The notes: a model not told the origin generated them from the letters alone. Counted from the stretch's first letter, positions 27,801 to 36,154 are shown. The stretch is DNA of 64,000 nucleotides from Thalassocella blandensis (GCA_902141825.1 CABFPG010000010.1:62001-126000), one strand, 5' to 3'. Made by a program: numbers and translations.

Positions 27801-28013
27801 GTTGCTTAAGGTAAACGTACTGCCCACAATTATTTTCATGCCTAGTTCTTTGGCGGTGACATATGCTTTTACGATACCAGCAAGGGAGCATTCATCGGTG
27901 ATAGCGATGGCGTTGTAACCCAATTCATATGCGCGGGTGACAAGTTCCTGCGGGTGGGAGGCGCTTTTCAGGAAACTGAAGTTGGTGTAAGTATGGAGTT
28001 CGGCGTATCGCAT
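24870..28013 (-). CDS. dnaE2: Error-prone DNA polymerase III alpha subunit DnaE2/ImuC
   Basis: A 1047-residue C-family DNA polymerase. The N-terminal PHP domain begins YAELHTYTNFSFLKSASHP and continues with IAITDECSLAG; the catalytic palm shows GRGSAANSVVCYCL and the metal-binding PPDIDVDFEHERREEVIQ; then the helix-hairpin-helix region and a C-terminal OB fold (GRFVQVAGLVTGRQRPGTANG and DETGNINVIVW). The overall length and the missing tau-binding tail fit DnaE2 rather than replicative DnaE. It is the last gene of the imuA-imuB-dnaE2 unit, 70 bp after imuB. The family performs mutagenic translesion synthesis during the SOS response. Confidence 0.94.
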   Translation of the reverse strand: MRYAELHTYTNFSFLKSASHPQELVTRAYELGYNAIAITDECSLAGIVKAYVTAKELGMKIIVGSTFTLSNGCKIAVLVPNKAAYSELSGFISLARRRAAKGEYEAHLEDLRFRLQHCLIIWLAESTWINSDGGTEQKLQLAEIQAKQFYNAFKQRLWLGVSHQLRGGEQAHFQYWQQIASQYHIPMVACGSVVMHEQSRKALHDTLMAIDKNCSVAELGTQLHSNAEAYLKNIYKIYQLYPESLLEETIHIAEQCQFSLDEIRYQYPEELVPKGFSPIQYLKQLVKQGAKQRWPGGIPKPAQALLHKELDLIEELHYEYYFLTVYDIVDFARKQNILCQGRGSAANSVVCYCLHITEIEPGQINVLFERFISKERDEPPDIDVDFEHERREEVIQYIYRKYTRQRAALAATVVTYRSRSAIRDIGKALGLDPELIDQLAKSLSWWDRNKELNTRIKEAGLEENAHTMQCFFHLVEQILGFPRHLSQHVGGFIITQDKVSDIVPVENASMPDRTVIQWDKEDIEAMGLLKVDVLALGMLTALRKSLSYVSRYNPNICQIADIPKEDPATYAMLSAGDSVGVFQVESRAQMSMLPRLKPNCFYDLVIEIAIVRPGPIQGDMVHPYLRRRDGIEPVVYQNDQIKSALSSTLGVPIFQEQAIRLAMVAAGFSGGEADQLRRAMASWGKNGNLLRFEEKFIHGMLRNGYDMDFAHRLFEQIKGFGGYGFPESHSASFALLCYSSSWLKCHHPAAFYCALLNSQPMGFYSPSQLIQDARRHQIVVYPVDINCSDFDNTIELTPDARQHKMDSRHAKAWGIRLGFCRIKSLNTEQAKRIATVRGKRPFTSLDELAHRVGLNNTDLQHLAAADALRSISGHRFNAHWQASAIETPNRLLANHHNAQQDTLTTDAPTLASDIAQDMQSTGLSLRPHPMALLREEYPFKRCKKQSELCAVGHGRFVQVAGLVTGRQRPGTANGTVFLTLEDETGNINVIVWKSTQKLFRQALLTGSLLIVKGRLETQGSVVHVIAGRLLDYSEKLEGFAVKSRDFH

Positions 28014-28083
28014 AGGTGTGCGTGGCTTTGTTTGCGGGGGCTTTTATCTAATCCAATTCAAGGCAGCCCAATCCAATAAAAGC

Positions 28084-29793
28084 TTAAGCAAATACCCCAT
28101 GCACAAACCACTCATCCTTGTGACAGTCAAAAAACACCCATAACCTCACATCATCATCCCGTTGGGCGACAAAATAATCTCGTGCTGTGGGCTTTTTCCA
28201 CCATAAACCTTCAATTCTTTCTGGACCTTGCAGTAACTCCAGTTTGCCTTTCCAAAATAATGCATTTTGTCGTGTGCCTATGCTGTAGGGTGTATTGAAA
28301 ATCCAGCTGGGGCGATCGGTGTTGAGTTTGGTTTGAGGTTTTATTGGTGTTGATTTTTCCTGTAGCGATGCTGTGCCGAAAGATAATTCTGGGATGTGGG
28401 AATCTTTAGGGCTTAAGGTAAACAAAGCGTTGTCTCCTAATCGGGCTGTCAGTTTGGCGGCGGTAATTGCCAGGGCATTTTTGTGGGCTTGCAGGGTGGT
28501 GCTGTCGTGTTGAAAATCCTGCTCACGTTTAAAAAAGTTTTGCTGGCTGGAAAATGCATGCTGTTGATAATTGACCGGTAGACTGTGTTCACAGAACAGT
28601 TCCAGTGTGTCGACAGCGAAGGGCAGGGTCTTGCCTTCAAGCTGGATCATGCTGAGTTCCAATGCCAGTTGAAAATCGCGGTGCAGGCGTTCCAGATATA
28701 CTGGCAAGCTGTCTTTGTTTTGATAAATGTCGTACATGTTCCAGCTGATTTTTTGTGTCTGCTGTTGGTGTTTGACTAAAAACTCACTGAGTTTTTGCAG
28801 CAGGTGCTGCATCGGGGTTTGCAGCTGTTCACAGTTTTCTATGGGGTAGTCAAATTGAATGTGATCGCAAAAGGAAATATCGGGCTGATACATGGCAACA
28901 GGTTTGCGAAACAGCGAGCTTTGCAATTGTGGTGCGCTGTGGCTTATGCCGGGTTCAGATACTGTTTTGCTTTGGGAAATTCCTGGGCTAAGTGCAAGTG
29001 TATCGAGCAGATACTCTGAAAACTCTTCGCCAAATCGTTGTGTCAGAGTGTGCAGTGGTGTCTGTTCTATTTGCTTGATAAGGTCTGAAAAGTTAAAAAA
29101 ACCACTTTTTTTTAGTTTGGTAACAGTGTGCTTATGAGCATAGAGTAGATCGAGAGGCAGCGCTTTTATCTGTTGCAGATAGTCGTTCTGCCGATAATGC
29201 TCGCTCAATGTCTGTGGGCTAAAACTCAGTAGCCAGGCAGCTTCAGCGGTATGTGCCTGTGCCAGTTGAAAGTGGACGTTTGCCTGTTGCAGGCATTGTT
29301 CAACCTGGCTAACAATTGCTGTAAACCCTTTAAATAAACGCAGGCAGCGTGAAACTTCCAATAAAATACCGAACTCATCAATATCCAGGTGATTGGTAAC
29401 CTGGTAAGGCTGGATGTGCGGTGTAATGTTATAGAGTGCATCGCATAGCTGCTTTAATTTCTTTTGCTCGCTATTGTGTTCCCGCGGATAAGTTCGCCAT
29501 GGCGGGTTTTCCTCTGAGGCGTTATCGGCATCACTTTCTGCTCCGTTCAGGCAGTGCGCTGTTGCAACCGGCATACCCACTGTTACGCCGTATTGCAAAA
29601 TAGCACGGGTCGCACCGCACACAATATTCTTGTGGGCCACCATGATGGGGAGATCACTGTCGAAGGCGACATCAAGACTTTCCAGACTGAAATGTGTGAA
29701 GCGAATCGCCAGCCACAATGCAGACTTGGGGGGTGGTGTTTTTGGTTTGTCGCGACGCGGTTGTGTTGGCGCCTGACGATCAGCGAGACTCAT
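28084..29793 (-). CDS. imuB: ImuB, inactive Y-family polymerase-like protein
   Basis: A 569-residue Y-family-like protein. At the N-terminus, ALWLAIRFTHFSLESLDV occupies the place of the catalytic DxDxFF of active Y polymerases but lacks the acidic residues, as is typical of ImuB. ATRAILQYGVTVGM and WLLSFSPQTLSEHY follow. ImuB is thought to be the hub that brings DnaE2, ImuA and the beta clamp together. The start overlaps the end of imuA by 14 bp. The N-terminal 25 residues are Pro/Lys-rich and probably unstructured. Confidence 0.88.
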   Translation of the reverse strand: MSLADRQAPTQPRRDKPKTPPPKSALWLAIRFTHFSLESLDVAFDSDLPIMVAHKNIVCGATRAILQYGVTVGMPVATAHCLNGAESDADNASEENPPWRTYPREHNSEQKKLKQLCDALYNITPHIQPYQVTNHLDIDEFGILLEVSRCLRLFKGFTAIVSQVEQCLQQANVHFQLAQAHTAEAAWLLSFSPQTLSEHYRQNDYLQQIKALPLDLLYAHKHTVTKLKKSGFFNFSDLIKQIEQTPLHTLTQRFGEEFSEYLLDTLALSPGISQSKTVSEPGISHSAPQLQSSLFRKPVAMYQPDISFCDHIQFDYPIENCEQLQTPMQHLLQKLSEFLVKHQQQTQKISWNMYDIYQNKDSLPVYLERLHRDFQLALELSMIQLEGKTLPFAVDTLELFCEHSLPVNYQQHAFSSQQNFFKREQDFQHDSTTLQAHKNALAITAAKLTARLGDNALFTLSPKDSHIPELSFGTASLQEKSTPIKPQTKLNTDRPSWIFNTPYSIGTRQNALFWKGKLELLQGPERIEGLWWKKPTARDYFVAQRDDDVRLWVFFDCHKDEWFVHGVFA

Positions 29794-30568
29794 GTGAGCG
29801 ACCTCCGCTGAGGCTGTTTAATGCAACAATATTTCCGTGCTTTTTCTGTGGCTTCGCCTGACTGTGTTGGCTTTGCGAACCGTCGAGAAAACGATGTAAA
29901 GGTAAAGAGTGCCAGGCAGGAGGAACGGGAAGCTCCAGTGTCACTTCCTGCAGTTTACCCTTTTGCTTAAAAATATTGAGATGAATATTCTGTGTTTTGG
30001 GGCTGACCAATAGGCGTAAACTTGCAGGGGAGCTTTGTGATTTTGCCTGGGCATGCCGAAATACCACGTACAAACCGTGTTGATCTTGCGTGCTTAACTG
30101 TAACTTACGTAACGCCGTGTAATTGAGGGCTTGTTTCGGTTGCCATGCCAGTACGACTGTGCATGCATCGCACTGGCTTAATTCGCTGAAGCTGGTAACA
30201 AACTCCGCAGCGGTTTTACTCTGAATAATCAGCAGGCGTTGGGTCTCTATCTGAAGTTGTTGTAAGCCGGCGACAAATGGCAGCGCGGGTGGATTTAGTA
30301 GTGCAATGTAGCCTTGGCTGCGTTGTAACAACTGGTTAATGCCGGGGTGAAACAACCACCACTCGCAGGCGTGAAAAGCCTGACAGACTTCAATTAAACA
30401 GCTCAGTGGCCAGCCCTTATGTTGCAAGCCTTCATCCAGTGCTTCGTAGCCACTCGAGATTACATGTTGCTTCACAAATGCATGCGAGTGCCCTCGCCAG
30501 ATATCCTGGCGACGCAGCAGTTGCTCCAAATCGGGAGTGTTTGATTCTGGTGGTGTTTCGAGCGACAT
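29780..30568 (-). CDS. imuA: ImuA, RecA-like SOS mutagenesis accessory protein
   Basis: A 262-residue protein with the pattern of ImuA (SulA/RecA-like): SSGYEALDEGLQHKGWPLSC at the N-terminus, LIEVCQAFHACEWWLFHPG, and an AALLNPPALPF-like beta strand (GYIALLNPPALPFVAGL). The Walker A of true RecA is degenerate. ATG 30568 is chosen: the longer frame would translate the LexA site itself. No strong ribosome site is visible before it. It is the first gene of the SOS-inducible cassette, 21 bp downstream of the LexA box. Confidence 0.85.
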   Translation of the reverse strand: MSLETPPESNTPDLEQLLRRQDIWRGHSHAFVKQHVISSGYEALDEGLQHKGWPLSCLIEVCQAFHACEWWLFHPGINQLLQRSQGYIALLNPPALPFVAGLQQLQIETQRLLIIQSKTAAEFVTSFSELSQCDACTVVLAWQPKQALNYTALRKLQLSTQDQHGLYVVFRHAQAKSQSSPASLRLLVSPKTQNIHLNIFKQKGKLQEVTLELPVPPAWHSLPLHRFLDGSQSQHSQAKPQKKHGNIVALNSLSGGRSHESR

Positions 30569-30589
30569 AGGAGCACTAAAATATCTCGT

Positions 30590-30609
30590 TACTGTTTTTA
30601 TATACAGTA
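30590..30609 (-). promoter_or_regulatory. LexA (SOS) box of the imuA-imuB-dnaE2 operon
   Basis: TACTGT-N8-ACAGTA with AT-rich centre, a perfect match to the gammaproteobacterial CTGT-N8-ACAG consensus. It lies 21 bp upstream of the imuA start, a position that would block the promoter when LexA is bound. Confidence 0.93.
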
Positions 30610-30995
30610 TTACGAATTTGTGGGAATGGCAAGATTTAGCGACAGGAATCGATAGATTATATGGGGATAAGGTCGGCAATTTATTGGCATTACTAAGTAA
30701 TTACTGTCGGCGAAAAAGGCATGTTAACGAGCACCTACAAAAAGAACGCTCATAAACCTAACACTCATAAATTGAACACAAGGCAGGAGGATAAAAGGCC
30801 ACCGTGAAAAGCTCAAGAAAATCAATCGCTTAATCTCTTGGGGGTATCCATTCTCTCGACCTTGTATCGCGCCGGTGGGGGTAAAGAAAGGGCTAATTAA
30901 GCCAGTACTTGACCTGCTCATTGCTTACCGTTAGCGTTGGCTTGTCAATAACGAGTGAAAATTAAGTTGAACGTGTAAAAGGTTAATATGAATTT
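30610..30995. other. Intergenic region between divergent imuA and the SDR gene
   Basis: About 390 bp with no supported gene. A 65-codon minus-strand frame at 30724-30921 has no ribosome site. The region must contain promoters for both divergent genes; only the LexA site is recognisable. Confidence 0.5.
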
Positions 30996-31742
30996 ATGGA
31001 TAAAATCGCCATCGTAACCGGTGCGAGCCGGGGAATCGGAGCAGAAACAGCGAAACTTTTTGCGCGTCATGGCTACGCGCTGTGTATTAATTACAAGCAA
31101 AACAGCATCGCTGCGGAAGCGGTGAAAGAGGAAATTATTCGTTTGGGGGCGCCATGTATTGTTGTGCAGGCTGATGTTGCTGTGGCGAGTGATGTGCAAA
31201 ACTTGTTTGCCACGGTTGACAGAGAGTTCGGCACCGTAACTGTACTGGTAAATAATGCCGCAATTTTAAAATCGCAATGTCGTATGGACGCGATATCGGA
31301 CGCACGTTTTACTGAAGTATTGCAGACGAATGTTTTAAGTTGTTTTCTTTGCGCAAAAGAAGCGGTCAAACGCATGTCGACCAAATATGGTGGCCGAGGC
31401 GGCTGCATTATTAATGTTTCTTCGCTTGCGTCAAAAACGGGATCACCGAATGAGTATGTTGATTATGCTGCATCAAAAGGCGCTGTGGATTCCATGACGA
31501 GAGGCTTGGCGCTGGAAGTAGCTGCAGAAGGTATTCGAGTGAATGCCGTGCGCCCGGGCCTGATCTATACCGATATGCATGCCTCTGGCGGTGAACCCGG
31601 GCGCGTTGATCGATTAAAAACAAAAATCCCCATGCAGCGGGGTGGAACAGCGCATGAGGTCGCCGAAGCAATTTACTGGTTGGCGTCAGAGCAGTCGTCA
31701 TTTGTAACAGGGAGTTTTATTGACACGGCGGGTGGTTTGTAA
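30996..31742 (+). CDS. Short-chain dehydrogenase/reductase (SDR)
   Basis: A 248-residue classical SDR. NAD(P)-binding TGASRGIG near residue 8, the NNAA motif in VLVNNAAIL, the catalytic Ser in INVSSLASKTG and the YxxxK pair in VDYAASKGAVDS are all present; VRPGLIYTDM follows as usual. INYKQNS after the second strand (no acidic residue at its end) suggests NADP preference. It resembles YgfF and glucose 1-dehydrogenase-like members, but the substrate cannot be read from sequence. It is monocistronic and divergent from the imu cassette. Confidence 0.9.
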   Translation: MDKIAIVTGASRGIGAETAKLFARHGYALCINYKQNSIAAEAVKEEIIRLGAPCIVVQADVAVASDVQNLFATVDREFGTVTVLVNNAAILKSQCRMDAISDARFTEVLQTNVLSCFLCAKEAVKRMSTKYGGRGGCIINVSSLASKTGSPNEYVDYAASKGAVDSMTRGLALEVAAEGIRVNAVRPGLIYTDMHASGGEPGRVDRLKTKIPMQRGGTAHEVAEAIYWLASEQSSFVTGSFIDTAGGL

Positions 31743-31908
31743 GGCCTTCGCTGTGTAAGCTATTCATAAACATCAAAAATATTTTTTATAAAAAACATCC
31801 CCATCACTAGCTCACGTTAATTATTACCGTAGTCAAGCGTCATTACATACTGATTATGTTGTATTTGACGTTTCTAAACACTTTTAATCTTTATGTGAGG
31901 TGAATGTT

Positions 31909-33249
31909 ATGTGGCGAAAATGTCTATGTTTTTTGGTTTTGGTGCTTGGGTTCAAAAATATCAATGCTGAAAATTATTATGTGACGAGTAATCACGATAA
32001 ATACGATGGCGTGTGCAATAGTCACTGCTCGTTGCGTGATGCGATTTCTCAGGCAAATGATGCCCCGGGAAAAGATACAATTTATCTTCAAGCCGATACA
32101 TATTTTATTGACATACAAAATCTGGATGATGATGGAGAAATATACCCTGAGAATAATAACGTGCGGGGAGATTTTGATATTTTGGATTCAGTTGAGATCA
32201 TTGGGCAAGGCGAATCATTGACTGTAATTGACGGTGGTCGAAATGATGGTATTTTGCATGTCTTAGCCGGAAACTCCACGATACGGGATTTAACCTTAAA
32301 AAACGGTTATTCCTCCGTTGAAAGTGGAGGTGCTGGCGCTATTACCAATCTGGCAGATTTAACTGTGATGAAGGCTATCATCACTGATAATGAAAACGAA
32401 TCAGAGTGTGCTGCCCTGGGAGGAGCAATATTTAATTCTGGCACTTTGCGTTTGCATAGCAGTGTTGTTAAGCAAAACATAGCGAAAGATTATTGTGAAC
32501 TTACGAAAGGTGGTGCTATTTATAATCGAGGAACGTTAATCGTTAGAGACAGCTTCTTCAGCCACAATGTTGTAGATTCTCATGAGCGTAGCGGTCATGG
32601 AGGTGCTGTTTTTAATGATGGAACTGCTGATATTCGCCGCTCTTCCTTTTACCTGAATCGAGTGCAGTCTGCGGGCCAAGGTGGTGCGATTTTTAATCTG
32701 GGGAATTTGAAACTGGTAAGCTCAACGGTCTACAACAATGAGTCTGGCAGAGCAGTTCCCGGAGGCGCGGTTGCCAACGGGTATTATCGCAGTGCTGTTA
32801 ATGAAACCAGTGGCGGGGAATTGGCGTTAACCAATGTCACGATATATGGAAATAGAAATTATGGCTTGTTCTCGAATGGAAAAACCATTGTCAGGAACTC
32901 AATCGTTGTTGGAAATTATTATGCAGATGGAGAGCATTACCATGTGGATCAATGGATTCAGGACTGCTACCAAAGTGCTGGAGAATTTGTATCGGACAAT
33001 AATTTGTTTACCGAAAATGCAAAACAAGGGTGTGGTCAAAAAGGCGCTGGACGCATTCCCTTTGCAGATATAAATCAATTCCTGTTTGAATTCCCTGTTG
33101 TTACACAGCATACGGCTTATGTTCCATTGGTGCGAAATGCGATTATTCGATCTGAAGCCGAGGTGTGCCCGCGCTACGACCAGATTGGCAATGAGGCGAT
33201 GTACGAAGGGGCCTGTGATTTAGGTGCTATACAATACACCGCGCCTTAA
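31909..33249 (+). CDS. Secreted CSLREA-type right-handed beta-helix protein
   Basis: A 446-residue secreted protein. Signal peptide MWRKCLCFLVLVLGFKNINA, then the CSLREA-like motif CSLRDAISQAN near residue 40, then repeated beta-helix coils each carrying a GGA block: GGAIFNSGTL, GGAIYNRGTL, GGAVFNDGTA and GGAIFNLGNL. This pattern is seen in surface and autotransporter-like proteins. Conserved C-terminal GACDLGAIQY is typical of the same group. ATG 31909 has GTGAGGTGA upstream and is preferred over GTG 31900. Ligand or substrate is unknown; polysaccharide binding or cleavage is possible for a beta-helix but no catalytic residues are recognised. Confidence 0.8.
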   Translation: MWRKCLCFLVLVLGFKNINAENYYVTSNHDKYDGVCNSHCSLRDAISQANDAPGKDTIYLQADTYFIDIQNLDDDGEIYPENNNVRGDFDILDSVEIIGQGESLTVIDGGRNDGILHVLAGNSTIRDLTLKNGYSSVESGGAGAITNLADLTVMKAIITDNENESECAALGGAIFNSGTLRLHSSVVKQNIAKDYCELTKGGAIYNRGTLIVRDSFFSHNVVDSHERSGHGGAVFNDGTADIRRSSFYLNRVQSAGQGGAIFNLGNLKLVSSTVYNNESGRAVPGGAVANGYYRSAVNETSGGELALTNVTIYGNRNYGLFSNGKTIVRNSIVVGNYYADGEHYHVDQWIQDCYQSAGEFVSDNNLFTENAKQGCGQKGAGRIPFADINQFLFEFPVVTQHTAYVPLVRNAIIRSEAEVCPRYDQIGNEAMYEGACDLGAIQYTAP

Positions 33250-33286
33250 CAGGGAGCTGCTTTGTATTTGCTTGCATGCAGGCAAA

Positions 33287-33559
33287 CTATTTTTCTGGGA
33301 GCTCATTAGGTTGTTCATGTGGGACTTCATCTGGTTGAGTCGGTGCTGGTACTTCAAACGGTGGTTTTGGGTTTATTGGGGGCACTTCGTCCGGGGCTGA
33401 CGGCGGAATTTCATTTGGTTGGTTTTCCTCTTGAGAATCTTCATTTTTATTAATTCGGTCGCGATAATCGATAGCGCATTGGTAGTGGGCATGCATAGCA
33501 AAAAAAGATTGTCGAGCTAAATGCCCCAAACCGTTGGTAGTATTACAAAGATCTAACAT
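33287..33559 (-). CDS. Small proline-rich hypothetical protein
   Basis: A 90-residue protein in two parts: residues 1-40 (MLDLCNTTNGLGHLARQSFF start, HAHYQCAIDYRDRI) look folded, while residues 45-90 repeat Pro-Glu-Val-Pro-type units (NEIPPSAPDEVPPINP, FEVPAP, PDEVPH, PNELPE). Such tails are stiff and extended. GAGAGGTC precedes the ATG at a good distance, supporting the start. No signal peptide is visible. Function unknown. Confidence 0.55.
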   Translation of the reverse strand: MLDLCNTTNGLGHLARQSFFAMHAHYQCAIDYRDRINKNEDSQEENQPNEIPPSAPDEVPPINPKPPFEVPAPTQPDEVPHEQPNELPEK

Positions 33560-33652
33560 GGTGATTGACCTCTCGTGTCTGTATGAATGTGACTGCCCAT
33601 AAGTAGCATGAGAAAACAGGCTTTCTCGTTATTACAAAGACTTGTGTCCGTG

Positions 33653-33859
33653 TTATTCATGAATAAGCTGTCTCACTTCATTCATAGGTAGATCGCGCAG
33701 TTCCGGATTTTTTCTGAGGCGTTTAATTTTATTGGATTGTTCCTGGGTTCTAATCCAATCATCGGTTCGGCGTTTCCATGCGCTATTATTACTTACTGCA
33801 TTTTTTCTATGATAATCAGAGGTAATATTGCTGGTGATTCTTACATTTAAGTTAGACAT
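33653..33859 (-). CDS. Small basic hypothetical protein
   Basis: A 68-residue protein, rich in Arg, Asn and Lys (SAWKRRTDDWIRTQEQSNKI, KRLRKNPELRDLP). Supported by AGGAATATTTT before the ATG at 33859. It follows the same strand as the proline-rich gene, 93 bp upstream of it. No family recognised; the charge would allow nucleic-acid binding, but this is only a guess. Confidence 0.5.
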   Translation of the reverse strand: MSNLNVRITSNITSDYHRKNAVSNNSAWKRRTDDWIRTQEQSNKIKRLRKNPELRDLPMNEVRQLIHE

Positions 33860-34255
33860 AAAATATTCCTGATTCTTATCGTGAATTTAACGCGACCTGA
33901 CTTGATTAATATAGCCATTTGCAGATAACAGCTCTGCTGGTGGGCTCTCATGGAAGGCGATTTTAACAATTGCTTTCCTGTACGTCGCAATACAGAATTA
34001 CGCAAGTTGTATACCAAACAAAAAAATGGGCAGACAAACAGATAAAATGGCGTAAAAATGCAGGTTGGAGAGGGAAAATACTGGAAAAATCCACTTTACT
34101 TTTTCCGCGGATAATTGATTAAATCGAAGTTTACAAAATTTACAAAAAAATTCTAAAGCTTACGATGAAAAGATGAAAAGATGTACCAGAAGTTTGCACA
34201 AGGCCATAATGTGCGCAAATTAATAAAAGAAAAACTGGAGTGGGAGCCTGCCATC
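33860..34255. other. Intergenic region between divergent genes
   Basis: About 400 bp, AT-rich, with no gene seen. CTGTACGTCGCAATACAG near 33980 looks like a LexA site but has 10 rather than 8 central bases. Promoters for the small minus-strand gene and for the M74-like gene should lie here. Confidence 0.45.
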
Positions 34256-34939
34256 TTGAATGTCATCAGGACAGTATTAATGCTTGTTTGTTTTTACTCA
34301 GCGTATAGCCTGGCCGACCAGAACAGTGAGTGCCGAGGCAGTACAGCCGCGGGCGCACTGATAAATGGTGTAATGCTTCCAGCGAAAGGAAAAAATTTTG
34401 TAGTTTATAGCGCTATTGCAAAAACGCTGGGACGAACCTATGTGCACTCAACCGTACGGGATATTGTGGTTGAAAGCTATAAAACGCTGGAACAATCTCA
34501 GCCGAAGAAAGTGTATAAATATGCTGAAACAGGGTTTAAAGATGGCGGCGAGTTTAAACCTCACAAAACACATCAGAATGGCTTATCGGTAGACTTTATG
34601 GTGCCAGTTTTGAACTCAGCTGGTAAATCAGTACATTTGCCCACACATGTATTGAATAAACTCGGTTACGCCATAGAGTTTGACTCCGATCATCAATTTG
34701 AAGGTCTCACAATAGATTATGAAGCGCTTGCGGCACATATTGTGGCTTTGGATACGCACGCTAAACAGAAAGGGTACAGTCTTTGGCGAGTTATTTTTGC
34801 TCCAGAATTGCAACCTTTCCTTTTTCAAACACCCTATGCGGATTATTTAAAAGAAAACATTACCTTTTCAAGCAAGCGCTCGTGGGTTCGTCACGATGAA
34901 CACTACCATGTAGATTTCGATATTCCATGCAAGTCATAA
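34256..34939 (+). CDS. Secreted M74 (MepA-like) murein endopeptidase-type protein
   Basis: A secreted protein with the metal-binding pattern of penicillin-insensitive murein endopeptidases and related LAS peptidases: HKTHQNGLSVDFM (HxxGxxxD) and, near the C-terminus, RHDEHYHVDFDIPC (HxHxD). This fold cuts peptide cross-links in peptidoglycan. TTG 34256 is preferred: it gives a clean signal peptide (NVIRTVLMLVCFYSAYSLA) and has TGGGAGCC upstream; a longer frame from ATG 34181 adds 25 hydrophilic residues. The protein is shorter than classical MepA and might be a divergent toxin-like or remodelling enzyme. Confidence 0.65.
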   Translation: MNVIRTVLMLVCFYSAYSLADQNSECRGSTAAGALINGVMLPAKGKNFVVYSAIAKTLGRTYVHSTVRDIVVESYKTLEQSQPKKVYKYAETGFKDGGEFKPHKTHQNGLSVDFMVPVLNSAGKSVHLPTHVLNKLGYAIEFDSDHQFEGLTIDYEALAAHIVALDTHAKQKGYSLWRVIFAPELQPFLFQTPYADYLKENITFSSKRSWVRHDEHYHVDFDIPCKS

Positions 34940-35169
34940 ATACGCGTGTTAAAAAACCAAAGATTATAGTGATAAAACACATTTTAAACGGAGCTCTTTA
35001 TAAGCCCCATTCGCCTGGTAATCGCTGAAAGGGCGAGTAAAAATGTAATTAATGCAGTAAAAACATTAAAAAGTGAAAACTCCGTGCTGCAATATTCATT
35101 TGGAACCTTGATCATTGTATGATGCGAAGAACTGAGTAAATTTGACGATACGTAAAAAAGAGGAATTGG

Positions 35170-35481
35170 ATGGCTAAGTTAACCTGTCCCGCATGTGAGA
35201 AAGCAATGGGCTTATTGGCCTTTTCCAAGGCCCCAACGCCTTGGCATTTGAAGTGTCGCTATTGTAATGCGGCATTAAAATTAAGCCGATTGAATGTAGC
35301 GTGTCTTATAGCCTCTGTGTTGTTTGGTTTGGTGCTCGGTGCGGTGTCATTTATGCTGTTTCAAACCACCGGAATAGCATTGATAGGGATGGCTGCCTTT
35401 TTACTTGGAATTATCGTGTTTGAATGGGTGGTTTTTACTTCATTGCCGACATTAAATGCCTCACTGGTAAAAAAGTCATAA
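35170..35481 (+). CDS. Small zinc-ribbon membrane protein
   Basis: A 103-residue protein with an N-terminal zinc ribbon (TCPACEKAM and LKCRYCNAAL, two CxxC pairs) and two membrane helices (about 44-66 and 69-91). Good ribosome site GAGGAATTGG before the ATG. A lipoprotein gene starts 7 bp after the stop, so the two are probably co-transcribed. Small proteins of this design are common and mostly uncharacterised. Confidence 0.7.
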   Translation: MAKLTCPACEKAMGLLAFSKAPTPWHLKCRYCNAALKLSRLNVACLIASVLFGLVLGAVSFMLFQTTGIALIGMAAFLLGIIVFEWVVFTSLPTLNASLVKKS

Positions 35482-35488
35482 GGCTCCA

Positions 35489-36154
35489 ATGAAAAAGCGA
35501 TCTATTACTCTGCTGGCTGCTATTGCCATATTGTCGATCCAGGCATGTACGCCAGTGCCCGTATATGAAGCGGAGGCGGGCGTCAATATGGCAAGTATGT
35601 CCTTTTCCACGACCGATGTTCAACGGAATACAACACCGAATATCTATTTGCGAACCAGCCAGCCAGTGTGTAAAAACTTTCAAATTCCCGCACATGTCAT
35701 AGAATATCGTCGGCCCACTGAAATATCACAATCTCAATTACCGCTGGATGCCAGTGGCCCGGTTGAGTTAAACGTGACGTTTGAAAGCATTGCTTCGGTA
35801 AAAAACAACGCGATAACGCTTAACGGCAGTGGAACAATGATTTATCAGCCTGAACGTGAGATCAGTGTAGATGTTTGTGAAAAAACCATCAGGTTTTTAC
35901 CCGTAAAAGACAAACATTATGAAATTTATTTCGGAGTTAACAGAGGGCAGTGCTTTCTACGTGTGCTGCAAGCCAAACATATTGACCAGAAAAATGGGAT
36001 ATTCAGCGCATCCTATACCGTAAGTCAGGATTCAAATATCGATAAAAGCCCTAAAAAAGACCAGGAAAAAAGCTTTGATAAAAACTTTAAAGAAAAGTTA
36101 AAGCAAGCAAGTCTTGAGCGAGTGACGCTGTTGGATGAGATGGTGTGTCAGTAA
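35489..36154 (+). CDS. Lipoprotein of unknown function
   Basis: A 221-residue lipoprotein: signal peptide KKRSITLLAAIAILSIQAC with the lipobox Cys at residue 20. The mature part is beta-rich and contains three further Cys residues (QPVCKNFQ, VDVCEKT, RGQCFLRV), and the C-terminus is Lys-rich (SPKKDQEKSFDKNFKEKLKQ). No family recognised. It follows the zinc-ribbon gene after 7 bp. A small AT-rich 15-bp repeat array follows it. Confidence 0.65.
   Translation: MKKRSITLLAAIAILSIQACTPVPVYEAEAGVNMASMSFSTTDVQRNTTPNIYLRTSQPVCKNFQIPAHVIEYRRPTEISQSQLPLDASGPVELNVTFESIASVKNNAITLNGSGTMIYQPEREISVDVCEKTIRFLPVKDKHYEIYFGVNRGQCFLRVLQAKHIDQKNGIFSASYTVSQDSNIDKSPKKDQEKSFDKNFKEKLKQASLERVTLLDEMVCQ

Noticed and set aside
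33978-33996. LexA-like CTGT...ACAG near the M74-like gene
   Set aside because: The central spacing is 10 rather than 8 bases, so it does not fit the LexA consensus.
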